Of a stretch of 64,000 nucleotides of DNA, positions 1 to 7,168 are shown in pieces. The notes below the pieces were generated by a model. That model saw only the letters and a list, made by a program, of their open reading frames with translations, did not search any database and was not told the origin of the DNA. How positions within the stretch are numbered: the stretch's first letter is position 1; the number at the start of each line of letters is the position of its first letter. Position numbers and translations under genes: made by a program. The DNA is from Massilia aurea (GTDB lineage: Bacteria; Pseudomonadota; Gammaproteobacteria; Burkholderiales; Burkholderiaceae_D), in assembly GCF_024753205.1 (NCBI RefSeq), contig NZ_JANUGZ010000003.1, forward strand, positions 248,001 to 312,000. Direction: 5' to 3'.

Positions 1-344
1 CGGCCGACGCCTTCTTCGATTTCGACAAGGCGATCCTGAAGCCAGCCGGCAAGGCATCGCTGGATGAGCTGAGCGGCAAGCTGGGCGGCATGAACCTGGA
101 AGTCATCATCGCCGTCGGTCACACTGACTCGGTCGGTACCGATGCGTACAACCAGAAACTGTCGATCCGCCGTGCAGAAGCTGTCAAGGCTTACCTGAAG
201 GGCAAGGGCATCGAAGAAACCCGCATCTACACCGAAGGCAAGGGCGAGAGCCAGCCTAAAGCGGACAACGCTACTGCCGAAGGCCGCGCACAGAATCGTC
301 GCGTGGAAATCGAAGTGGTCGGCACCCGCGGCGCCGCCAAGTAA
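1..344 (+). CDS. OmpA-family outer-membrane protein, C-terminal part (5' end outside window)
   Basis: The frame is open from the left edge to TAA at 342-344, so only about 113 C-terminal residues are seen. They form an OmpA-like peptidoglycan-binding domain: an FFDFDKA start, the GHTDSVG motif with its conserved Asp, the SxRRA helix and a final NRRVEIEV strand. In this family the domain binds diaminopimelate of peptidoglycan and anchors the outer membrane to the wall. The N-terminal part, either a beta-barrel or a lipoprotein anchor, lies outside the window, so the subfamily cannot be decided. In related bacteria ompA commonly sits just upstream of ubiG, as here. A strong terminator follows directly. 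Confidence 0.93.
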   Translation, partial: ADAFFDFDKAILKPAGKASLDELSGKLGGMNLEVIIAVGHTDSVGTDAYNQKLSIRRAEAVKAYLKGKGIEETRIYTEGKGESQPKADNATAEGRAQNRRVEIEVVGTRGAAK

Positions 345-375
345 TCTCGCTGTACCGGGCCCTCAGCGGCCCCTC

Positions 376-402
376 AAAAACCCCGCCACGGCGGGGTTTT
401 TT
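376..402 (+). terminator. Rho-independent terminator of the ompA-family gene
   Basis: A six-base-pair GC stem (CCCCGC/GCGGGG, 381-386 with 391-396) has a CACG loop, an A-run before it and six T after it. It sits 32 bases past the stop codon and could work in both directions. Confidence 0.9.
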
Positions 403-490
403 CATGCGCGTAGCGATAAATTCGCCCCCCGTCTGCACGGGGGCGACCTTGCCCGCCGGGCAATGTCGATTTCCGTTATTATTCCGAGCT

Positions 491-1195
491 ATGACGACGA
501 CAAATTCAGACCCATCAGAAATTCAGAAGTTCAGCGAACTGGCCCACCGCTGGTGGGATCCAACCTCGGAATTCCGGCCGCTGCACGAGATCAATCCCCT
601 GCGCCTTGAGTGGATCAATGCGCGCGTGCCGCTGGCCGGCAAGAACGTGATCGACATCGGTTGCGGCGGCGGCGTACTGTCCGAGTCGATGGCGAAAAAA
701 GGCGCCAAAGTCACCGGCATCGATCTGTCAGAAAAAGCGCTGAAGGTCGCTGACCTGCACAGCCTGGAATCGGGGGTTGAGGTGCGCTACAAGCACATCG
801 CTGCCGAAGACATGGCCTTGGCAGAACCGGGCCAGTTCGACGTGGTGACCTGCATGGAAATGCTGGAACACGTGCCCGACCCGGCCTCGATCGTGCGCGC
901 CGCGGCAGCGATGGTCAAGCCGGGTGGCCACCTGTTCTTCTCGACGCTCAACCGCAATCCAAAGTCGTACCTGTTCGCCGTGATCGGCGCCGAGTACATC
1001 CTGCGCATGCTGCCGCGCGGCACGCACGACTATGGCAAGTTCCTCACGCCGGCCGAGCTGTCGCAGTTCGTGCGCCAGGCCGGCCTGCAGGTCGATGGCC
1101 TCAAGGGCCTGACCTACAACCCGCTGACCAAGATCTATTCACTCAACAGCGACACCAGTGTGAACTACATGGTGGCGTGCACCAAACCCCTGTGA
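491..1195 (+). CDS. ubiG: Bifunctional 2-polyprenyl-6-hydroxyphenol methylase / 3-demethylubiquinol 3-O-methyltransferase UbiG
   Basis: UbiG carries out both SAM-dependent O-methylations of ubiquinone synthesis at the inner membrane face. The 234-residue product has the N-terminal helix [12 protein letters not shown] typical of UbiG, the SAM motif [14 protein letters not shown], an acidic motif [10 protein letters not shown] and the [11 protein letters not shown] segment. The reading frame stays open upstream to 404, but those 29 residues are not family-like and overlap the terminator, so the ATG at 491 is preferred. The gene ends four bases before the gph start, so ubiG-gph is a two-gene operon. 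Length matches the family. Confidence 0.95.
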   Translation: MTTTNSDPSEIQKFSELAHRWWDPTSEFRPLHEINPLRLEWINARVPLAGKNVIDIGCGGGVLSESMAKKGAKVTGIDLSEKALKVADLHSLESGVEVRYKHIAAEDMALAEPGQFDVVTCMEMLEHVPDPASIVRAAAAMVKPGGHLFFSTLNRNPKSYLFAVIGAEYILRMLPRGTHDYGKFLTPAELSQFVRQAGLQVDGLKGLTYNPLTKIYSLNSDTSVNYMVACTKPL

Positions 1196-1199
1196 TCCG

Positions 1200-1907
1200 A
1201 TGACCTTCCCTGCTTCGATTCCGGCGCCGCGCGCCGTTCTGTTCGACCTCGATGGCACGCTGGCCGACACCGCGCCCGACCTGGCTGCGGCCGTCAACTG
1301 GCTGCGCACCGAGCGCGGCCTGGCCGAGACGCCGTACGAAGTGCTGCGTCCTACGGCCTCGGCCGGTGCGCGCGGCATGATCGGCGCTGCCTTTGGCCTG
1401 GCGCCGGGCGACGATGGTTACGAAGAACTGCGCCTGGCCTGGTTCGACCGCTATCAAACGGCGATGTCGGCCCATACGACGCTGTTTGACGGCATCAACG
1501 AACTGCTCGACGGCATCGAACAAGCGGGCATGGCGTGGGGCATCGTCACCAATAAACCGTCGCGCTTTACCGACCCGCTGGTGCCGCAGATCGCGCTGGC
1601 GCACGCCGGCTGCATCGTCTCGGGCGACACCACGGCATTCGCCAAGCCGCACCCGGCGCCCGTGCTCGAAGGGGCCCGCCGCCTCGGCGTTGCACCAGAA
1701 CAGTGCTGGTACGTCGGTGACGACCTGCGCGATATCGAGGCCGGCAAGGCGGCCGGTATGATTACGGTGGCCTGCGCCTGGGGTTATTGCGGCGCGATTG
1801 CACCGTCGACCTGGGGCGCTGATTACCTGTTCGACACGCCGGATCAATTGCTGGCTGCACTGCGCGATGCTGCAGATCGCACATCGCGCGCGGATAGGGC
1901 GGCCTGA
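1200..1907 (+). CDS. gph: Phosphoglycolate phosphatase (HAD-IA family)
   Basis: A 235-residue HAD hydrolase. Motif I is FDLDGTLADT near residue 18, with the nucleophile Asp and the general acid Asp two residues on. Motif II is VTNKP, and motif III/IV is GDDLRDIEAGKAAGM. In this family it hydrolyses 2-phosphoglycolate produced by oxidative DNA repair or oxygenase activity. Position directly behind ubiG is the usual betaproteobacterial order and supports Gph over other HAD phosphatases. Nothing in the sequence proves the substrate. The start is the first ATG after the ubiG stop. Confidence 0.88.
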   Translation: MTFPASIPAPRAVLFDLDGTLADTAPDLAAAVNWLRTERGLAETPYEVLRPTASAGARGMIGAAFGLAPGDDGYEELRLAWFDRYQTAMSAHTTLFDGINELLDGIEQAGMAWGIVTNKPSRFTDPLVPQIALAHAGCIVSGDTTAFAKPHPAPVLEGARRLGVAPEQCWYVGDDLRDIEAGKAAGMITVACAWGYCGAIAPSTWGADYLFDTPDQLLAALRDAADRTSRADRAA

Positions 1908-1947
1908 CTGCGCATCCAGGCCCGTTTCGCGCTCGCTGCCTTCCACG

Positions 1948-1976
1948 ATGGCGCCCCTTTCCGGGCGCCATTTTCG
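1948..1976 (+). terminator. Terminator of the ubiG-gph operon
   Basis: A nine-base-pair stem (ATGGCGCCC at 1948-1956 with GGGCGCCAT at 1963-1971) is followed by a short T-rich tail, 40 bases past the gph stop. Confidence 0.85.
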
Positions 1977-2102
1977 TTTGTGCCAGCCAAGGGTGACGGC
2001 TTACATCTCTTTACGATTGATACAGGGATGCGTCTAGCTTGAAAGCGGCCTCGCCAGTAATCTACGTCCATACAAACAAGCAATAGCTTACTGGAGCAGA
2101 TC

Positions 2103-2711
2103 ATGGAAAACACTACCAACCGCATTCACCCAATGATGGCAGCCGCAGCAGCGTCGGTCATCATCGTCAGCCTGACCGGTGCCGCAGCGATCACTGGTCT
2201 GCTGCCATCGTCCAAGAGCGCGCCAGAGCCAATGCCTCTGGCGGCCACCTCGCCCTACAATCTGCAACAGCCGGGCATGCAGCAGCCTGGCCTGCAAGTG
2301 CCCAATGGTTATATGGTCCAGAACGGCCAGCTGGTGCCGGTCGCGGCCAACCAGCAGCAACTGGTTCCTGCGATGGTGCCAGCGATGGTCCCAGCCAACC
2401 AGTTGGCGTATGCCCAGCCAGTGGCCCAGCAGCAGCAGCCGACCGTGATCATCAAGGAAAAGCCAGTGGTGCGCGTGGTCGAGAAAACCCGCGTCGTGCA
2501 CGCAGCGCCGAAGCCAGTGCACTATGAACAGCGGCGTTACGCAGAACCAGCGCCAGCACAGCCAAACTATGTCGGCATCGGCACCGGCGCCGTCATCGGC
2601 GGCCTGATCGGTAACCAGATCGGCGGCGGCAACGGCAAGAAACTGGCTACCGTGGCCGGCGTGATCGGCGGCGGCATGCTGGGCAATGAAATCGCCAACC
2701 GCAACCGTTAA
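2103..2711 (+). CDS. Glycine-zipper 2TM domain surface protein (17 kDa antigen-like)
   Basis: A 202-residue protein with an N-terminal hydrophobic segment (about residues 12-35, rich in A, I, V, L), which is a signal anchor or uncleaved signal because no lipobox Cys is seen. A long Gln/Pro-rich linker follows (about 45-115), then a basic stretch. The C-terminal glycine-zipper pair has GxxxG repeats (GTGAVIGGLIGNQIGGG, then GVIGGGMLGNEIANR). This C-terminal signature is shared with SlyB/PcP and Rickettsia 17 kDa-type envelope proteins. The likely role is envelope structure or stress; the substrate and partners are unknown. A GGAG stands nine bases before the ATG. Confidence 0.85.
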   Translation: MENTTNRIHPMMAAAAASVIIVSLTGAAAITGLLPSSKSAPEPMPLAATSPYNLQQPGMQQPGLQVPNGYMVQNGQLVPVAANQQQLVPAMVPAMVPANQLAYAQPVAQQQQPTVIIKEKPVVRVVEKTRVVHAAPKPVHYEQRRYAEPAPAQPNYVGIGTGAVIGGLIGNQIGGGNGKKLATVAGVIGGGMLGNEIANRNR

Positions 2712-2727
2712 GCCAGCATCGACACGA

Positions 2728-2760
2728 TTGCCGCAAGCTCTGCAGCTTGCGGCAACTTTA
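2728..2760 (+). terminator. Terminator hairpin after the glycine-zipper gene
   Basis: A perfect twelve-base-pair stem (2728-2739 with 2744-2755, loop CTGC) is followed by CTTTA. The T-tail is short, but the stem is very strong. Confidence 0.75.
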
Positions 2761-2782
2761 AGGCACGACTAACGAAAACGGC

Positions 2783-2810
2783 TGTACATCGTTAGCTCAT
2801 GGAGTACAAT
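2783..2810 (+). promoter_or_regulatory. Sigma-70-type promoter of ssrA
   Basis: TGTACA at 2783-2788 (four of six matches to the -35 consensus), a 16-base spacer and TACAAT at 2805-2810 place the start point near 2817-2827. That agrees with the mature 5' end of the tmRNA. Confidence 0.7.
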
Positions 2811-2826
2811 AAAGCTTCTCGACACT

Positions 2827-3185
2827 GGGGGCGACCTGGTTTCGACGTGGGTTGCAAAGCAGCGCAGGGCATACCGAGGACTGGTTACCTCGTAAATACA
2901 TCCAGAAATCAATAACTGCAAACGATAACTCGTACGCACAAGCAGCTTAATTGCTGCTAGCTCTACAACACCTCGCCTCTGGGGTGAGTCGCAAGACTAG
3001 TAGAGTCATTTACAGAGGCTAGGACTCAGCCGGGTTACTTGGTTGTTTCCGAAATTTAAGGTAACTCGCCTGTCCAAAGCGTGCACATCCGCGCTGTACG
3101 GGCTAAATTAAATGATAGTGCTAAGTATGTAGAACTGTCTGTAGAGTGCTTGCGGACGCGGGTTCGATTCCCGCCGCCTCCACCA
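2827..3185 (+). ncRNA. ssrA: Transfer-messenger RNA (tmRNA)
   Basis: tmRNA rescues stalled ribosomes by acting first as alanyl-tRNA and then as a short message for a degradation tag. The 5' acceptor strand GGGGGCG (2827-2833) pairs with CGCCTCC (3175-3181) ahead of the encoded ACCA end. The T-arm with GGTTCGATTCC lies at 3160-3171, and the tRNA-like 5' part reads GACCTGGTTTCGACG. The tag frame starts at the GCA resume codon at 2918 and reads ANDNSYAQAA, stopping with TAA at 2948-2950 next to an AGCAGC/GCTGCT hairpin. The length of 359 nt is normal for the one-piece form. The Gln three residues from the tag end, where many tags have Leu, is noted separately. Confidence 0.97.
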
Positions 3186-3193
3186 GTATTCCT

Positions 3194-3222
3194 AAAAAAC
3201 CGTCCAGTGGACGGTTTTTTTT
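3194..3222 (+). terminator. Terminator of ssrA
   Basis: The stem CCGTCC/GGACGG (3200-3205 with 3209-3214, loop AGT), extended by A/T pairs, is followed by eight T. Confidence 0.9.
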
Positions 3223-3234
3223 CGCCTAAGCTAC

Positions 3235-3377
3235 AGGCGGCGGGAATCGAACCCGCGGGACGCGGGGGATTTCCGGGAATTCGGGGAGCACTGCTCCCCG
3301 CCGGAAATCCGCCTTGCGCTTGCAAGCGCAAGGCTCTCCGATTCGCCTGACCAGAGGGAAATCGCCAAGGCGATTTC
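3235..3377. repeat. Palindrome-rich patch with an inverted copy of the tmRNA T-arm
   Basis: Bases 3235-3257 are the exact reverse complement of tmRNA bases 3157-3179 (23 nt: T-arm plus part of the acceptor strand). Four inverted repeats follow. A 10-bp stem (3267-3276 with 3301-3310) encloses a 9-bp stem (3282-3290 with 3292-3300). A perfect 24-nt palindrome lies at 3311-3334, and a 9-bp stem with a two-base loop at 3358-3377. No coding frame is credible. An attachment-site scar or folded RNA are possible readings. From 3378 to the acyltransferase start at 3543 I see nothing definite. Confidence 0.75.
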
Positions 3378-3542
3378 TTGCCCTTCCGCCTCTGCTATAA
3401 CGCCGCAGGTCTCAATCAGAGAGCAATCACGGCAAGCCACCCCAAAACAAACCGCCCCCACACACCGCCCCACCATGTCTTTCTAGCAAGATCAGCTATG
3501 ATAGCGCCCCACCAAGCGCGTCAGCAGCATCCCAGAAAGCAC

Positions 3543-4658
3543 ATGAAGTCCTCCCCCACCCCGCTAACCCCGCCGCAACACCCAACAGAATTCGCCACGA
3601 TCAACCTGTTAAAAGCCATCTCCGCCCAGCTGATCGTCCTGCACCACCTGGCCTTCTACGGCCCCATGGCCGACTACACCCGCGAGGCACTCCCCAACCT
3701 GATCGACTGGCTCGCCCAGGACGCCCGCATCGCCGTCCAGGTCTTCCTGGTCATCGGCGGCTTCCTTGCCGCAAAGTCATTGTCACCCCAAGCATTATCC
3801 GGCCCGGCACATCCGTGGAAAACCATGCTGCGCCGCTACACCAAGCTAGCGCCACCCTTCTTCGTGGCGATCCTGCTGGCCGTTGCCGCCTCGTGGCTGG
3901 CAGGCCTCTGGATGACACACGATGCCATCTCCGCACCGCCCAGCGGCGGGCAATTGCTCGCACACGCGCTCCTGCTGCACGACGTACTTGCCTACGACGC
4001 GCTTTCGGCCGGCGCCTGGTACGTCGCCATCGATCTGCAACTGTATGCCTTATTCAGCATCCTGCTGTGGGCTTGCAGCCGCGTATCCGCATCATCCACG
4101 CCGGCCTATTTGATCCCGACCATGACGGCCATTGCCACCGGCGCCTCGCTGCTGTACTTCAACCTTGATGCCGACTGGGACGTTTGGGCGCCCTACTTTC
4201 TCGGAAGTTATGGCCTGGGCGCGCTGGCCTGGTGGGCGAGCGATCCCGCCCGTCGGCCGCGCTCGGTCGCCATTCTGTTGCTACTGATGACCGTGCCGGC
4301 ACTGCTCGCGCTGACGGTCGACTTTCGCAGCCGCATAGCACTTGCGCTGCTCGTCGCGTGTGTGCTGGTCGCGTTCGGCCGCATGCAGGCCGCGTCGACT
4401 GCACCCGGGCTATGGCGCGTCGTCAGCGTCGCCGGGAACATCTCGTTCTCCGTGTTCCTGGTGCATTTCCCTGTGTGCCTCGTCATCAATGCGGCATTCA
4501 CCCGCTTCGCGCCACAAGACGTGCTCGTGCAGACTGCCGGCGTGATCCTCGCCTGGATTGCCAGCATGATCGCCGGCGCACTGTTCCATCACGGCGTCGA
4601 ATTGCCGCTCGGACGTGCGCTCACACTGGCGCCAAGGCGCCGCGCCGCCCTTGCCTGA
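3543..4658 (+). CDS. Acyltransferase family 3 membrane protein (OafA/YrhL-like)
   Basis: A 371-residue multi-pass membrane protein. The opening helix has the family pattern FATINLLKAISAQLIVLHHL with the conserved His pair, and about ten hydrophobic segments follow. GAWYVAIDLQLYALFSILLW is the typical central motif. Family members move acetyl, succinyl or other acyl groups onto exported sugars such as O-antigen or exopolysaccharide; the substrate here is unknown. The frame is open upstream with an ATG at 3498, but 3543 gives the usual distance to the first helix. It stands alone beside the palindromic patch behind ssrA, a common place for acquired genes. Its synonymous codon use does not look clearly foreign. 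Confidence 0.82.
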   Translation: MKSSPTPLTPPQHPTEFATINLLKAISAQLIVLHHLAFYGPMADYTREALPNLIDWLAQDARIAVQVFLVIGGFLAAKSLSPQALSGPAHPWKTMLRRYTKLAPPFFVAILLAVAASWLAGLWMTHDAISAPPSGGQLLAHALLLHDVLAYDALSAGAWYVAIDLQLYALFSILLWACSRVSASSTPAYLIPTMTAIATGASLLYFNLDADWDVWAPYFLGSYGLGALAWWASDPARRPRSVAILLLLMTVPALLALTVDFRSRIALALLVACVLVAFGRMQAASTAPGLWRVVSVAGNISFSVFLVHFPVCLVINAAFTRFAPQDVLVQTAGVILAWIASMIAGALFHHGVELPLGRALTLAPRRRAALA

Positions 4659-4730
4659 TGCCCGGATGTGCCGATGGCGTGCCTGCCACGCGCCTTGCCG
4701 ATTAGCTACCGCTGAGTTACCATAGCGCCG

Positions 4731-4890
4731 CCCTTGGGGAGTAGCCTGCTTCCTCTTTCGGAAGTTTGTCGCATCAACATACTTGACGCTCAACGTCATG
4801 GTGCGCAAGCCTTCTGGTTGGCAAGACCATTGGCATGTTTGCGTGACGTTCGGGCCACGCGACATGCCTTTTGTCGTGCCCGATCGGAAA
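4731..4890 (+). promoter_or_regulatory. yybP-ykoY manganese riboswitch
   Basis: The leader of mntP carries the family's 5' core TTGGGGAGTAGCC (from 4735) and the second conserved block GGCAAGACCATTGGCATG about 90 bases later. Helical arms lie between them (CTTCCTCTTTCGGAAG; TTGACGCTCAACGTCATGG). In Proteobacteria this aptamer senses Mn2+ and turns on export genes. The expression platform probably lies in the repeats just before the GGAAA ribosome site near 4886. The start is well placed; the 3' limit is approximate. Confidence 0.88.
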
Positions 4891-4896
4891 GCTGTC

Positions 4897-5451
4897 ATGT
4901 CTCTCGTTGCCATCCTCATCCTCGCCTTCGCCATGTCTACCGACGCCTTTGCCGTCGCGATTGCCATGGGCGCACGCCGCCATCATGTACGGTTCAAGGA
5001 TGCGTTGAAGGTGGGCGTGCTGTTCGGCGTGATCGAGGGCACGACGCCGCTGGTCGGCTGGGCGCTGGGCAGCATTGCCGCTTCCTACGTCGAGAGCTGG
5101 GATCACTGGGTGGCGTTCGTCCTTCTCTGCGGACTGGGCGTGCGCATGATCCACGAAGGCTTTTCCGCGCCGGAAGACGCCGAAGACTCGAACCGACCGC
5201 TGTGGCTGCTGGCATTGACAGGTTTCGCCACGAGCATCGACGCCATGGTCGTGGGCGTCAGCCTGGCATTTACCGACGCCGGCATCCTGATGCCGGCGCT
5301 GGCCATTGGCCTGGCGACGCTGACGATGGTGACGCTGGGAATGCTGGTGGGTCGCCGCATCGGCGCTCTGGCGGGCAAGCGCGCCGAGATCTTCGGCGGC
5401 CTGGTATTGATCGCGGTCGGTTGCGTCACGCTGTGGGAACACTTGCAGTGA
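4897..5451 (+). CDS. mntP: Manganese efflux pump MntP
   Basis: A 184-residue inner-membrane Mn2+ exporter with six hydrophobic segments and the family's paired repeat motifs: AMSTDAFAVAIAMGA near residue 11 and ATSIDAMVVGVSLAF near residue 112. Each repeat carries an Asp within the membrane. The frame is open from 4783, but that stretch is the riboswitch, and GGAAA stands six bases before the ATG at 4897, giving the usual family length. With the upstream aptamer, this is a metal-sensing export unit that protects against Mn overload. Confidence 0.95.
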   Translation: MSLVAILILAFAMSTDAFAVAIAMGARRHHVRFKDALKVGVLFGVIEGTTPLVGWALGSIAASYVESWDHWVAFVLLCGLGVRMIHEGFSAPEDAEDSNRPLWLLALTGFATSIDAMVVGVSLAFTDAGILMPALAIGLATLTMVTLGMLVGRRIGALAGKRAEIFGGLVLIAVGCVTLWEHLQ

Positions 5452-5479
5452 CGCGGACCGGCCGCTGACGACTAGTACA

Positions 5480-6109
5480 TTACGAGGTTGGCCCTGGATC
5501 GGTACCAGCCTCTTGCAGCACCATCAATTGCTTCATGATGGCTTCGTTGAACGCCGGAATATCGTCCGGCTTGCGGCTCGTGATCAGTTTGCCGTCGACG
5601 ACCACTTCGTCATCGGTCCATTCGGCGCCGGCGTTGACCAGGTCGATCTGCAGCGTTGGCCAGCTGGTCATGTGCTTTGACTCGGCAATGCCGGCGTCGA
5701 TCAGCGGCCATGGGCCATGGCAGATCGCGGCAATCGGCTTGTCGCCATCGCCAAAGGCCTTGATGAAGGCGATCGACTCAGGGCTCGAGCGCAGATTGTC
5801 GGGATTGGCCACGCCGCCCGGCAGCAGGAGCAGATCGTAGTCATCTGCGTTGGCGTCTTCGACGTTCAGTTCGACCGCATACTTGTCGCCTGGTTCGAGG
5901 TGATTGAAGCCCTGGATCTGTTCGCCCACTTTCTTTGGCGAGATCAGCACGACCGTCACGCCCTGCGCTTCGAGGAACTGGCGCGGCTTGGTGTATTCGA
6001 CCTGCTCGACGCCGTCGGTCATCAGGACCGCGACACGGCGGCCGTCAAGTGATTGGGTTGCTGCTGGTTCGAGATGATCTGCCGGCTGCATGTTTTCTGC
6101 TTGTTGCAT
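5480..6109 (-). CDS. DJ-1/PfpI family protein (type 1 glutamine-amidotransferase fold)
   Basis: A 209-residue protein. After a 25-residue leader come the Rossmann-like start RRVAVLMTDGVEQVEY with the family Glu, a LLLLPGGVANPD loop and the nucleophile elbow AAICHGPWPLIDAG with Cys in the expected place. A TSWPTLQIDLVNAGAEW segment typical of PfpI/YhbO proteins follows. Members are linked to protein and nucleotide deglycation or general stress; their protease role is disputed. AGGAGG stands six bases before the ATG. It is transcribed alone, downstream of tssG. Confidence 0.9.
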   Translation of the reverse strand: MQQAENMQPADHLEPAATQSLDGRRVAVLMTDGVEQVEYTKPRQFLEAQGVTVVLISPKKVGEQIQGFNHLEPGDKYAVELNVEDANADDYDLLLLPGGVANPDNLRSSPESIAFIKAFGDGDKPIAAICHGPWPLIDAGIAESKHMTSWPTLQIDLVNAGAEWTDDEVVVDGKLITSRKPDDIPAFNEAIMKQLMVLQEAGTDPGPTS

Positions 6110-6205
6110 GGTGCCTCCTGGTCGATGGTTTGTTAATTCGTTGACATCGATTGTAGGCTGCCCGTCACATGTGTGGCGCGCGTATGCCGTCAGGAATTGA
6201 ACGTG

Positions 6206-7165
6206 TCACTCCAGCAGGTAACACATGTCGTCGCGGTCGCGCAGTGCACTCCGCGTACACAGGAAGCCATCCAGCCCCAGCCGCGCCGAACTGCCGAGCT
6301 TGACGCCATGGACCGCTTCGCGCCGCAGCACGACTTGCAGAGCGCGATACGGCACGTCAATGGCAAAGCGCCGGAGCAAGGCAGCCAATGCGCGGCTGCC
6401 CTCCTGCCCCGGGAGGAACCGTTCAAACTCAGCGGCGCTCACCGGGCCCAGGCGGATGCGGATGCCAAGCTCGGGCCGCAGCAGACGCGCCCCTGCAGTC
6501 GCGCCCGCTCCCAGCACGCAATTGCCCTGGGCTAGTAGCGTGCGCTGGTCCGGTGCGAGCACATCCCAGCGGCCGGTAAACTGCTCGACATGCACTGCCA
6601 CACCAAAGCAGGCGCCGAGTACGCCAGCGATCAGGTCGGCACTGACCACGCGGCTGCGCAGCGGCGCGGCAAACCGGGCCATAGCATCGGCCTCAGCCAT
6701 GTCTTGCTGCCCCGACGCCACGCCAGCCAGCGCCAGCAGCAGCGGCCGAAAACGGTCGACGCCGGCCGCCAGCGGTTGCCGCACGCGGTACTTGCACCAG
6801 GCGCGGTAGAACAGCGCCACCTGGCGGCTGGAAAACAGATCGAGGAAGGCGCGCGGCCCGTCGTCGCGGTTGCGCAGCTCCCAGGCGGCGAACCGTTCGG
6901 TGTAGTGCAGCGGCAAGGCGCCCATCGTGCCAAGCAAACCCATCATTGCGGGTGTGATCGTGATTGCCGGCATGTCCCCGGTGCCGGGCTCGATGGCCTC
7001 GATCTCGCTCGGTGGAAAGCCCAGCCCGACGCTGTTGCGAAAGCGAATGACGCCGCCAAGCGCCTGCTCCGGGCCGATCCCCTGCCGACCGAGCCAGCGC
7101 AGCAGCAGGCGCACCGCCTGGAAAAATTCGTAGCGCTGCGGATGCGCCAGCAGGTCGGCAATCAC
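6206..7165 (-). CDS. tssG: Type VI secretion baseplate protein TssG
   Basis: A 319-residue protein with the TssG (ImpH/VasB) opening RYEFFQAVRLLLRWLG, the RFRNSVGLGFPPSEI segment, and later a FxGRWD motif and C-terminal LGPVSAAEFERFLPG. In the T6SS, two TssG copies join with TssF and TssK in the baseplate wedge. The start is a GTG three bases after the tssF stop. Some homologues begin slightly earlier, but that would lie inside tssF. No tssE, tssH, vgrG or effector gene lies near, so the pair is an orphan within this window. Confidence 0.9.
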   Translation of the reverse strand: MIADLLAHPQRYEFFQAVRLLLRWLGRQGIGPEQALGGVIRFRNSVGLGFPPSEIEAIEPGTGDMPAITITPAMMGLLGTMGALPLHYTERFAAWELRNRDDGPRAFLDLFSSRQVALFYRAWCKYRVRQPLAAGVDRFRPLLLALAGVASGQQDMAEADAMARFAAPLRSRVVSADLIAGVLGACFGVAVHVEQFTGRWDVLAPDQRTLLAQGNCVLGAGATAGARLLRPELGIRIRLGPVSAAEFERFLPGQEGSRALAALLRRFAIDVPYRALQVVLRREAVHGVKLGSSARLGLDGFLCTRSALRDRDDMCYLLE

Positions 7166-7168
7166 CCG

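Noticed and set aside
3229..3385. A tRNA or tRNA-Sec gene on the minus strand downstream of ssrA
   Set aside because: Only the T-arm and a partial acceptor pairing are present. There is no CCA, no anticodon arm and no D-arm; the rest is palindromes.
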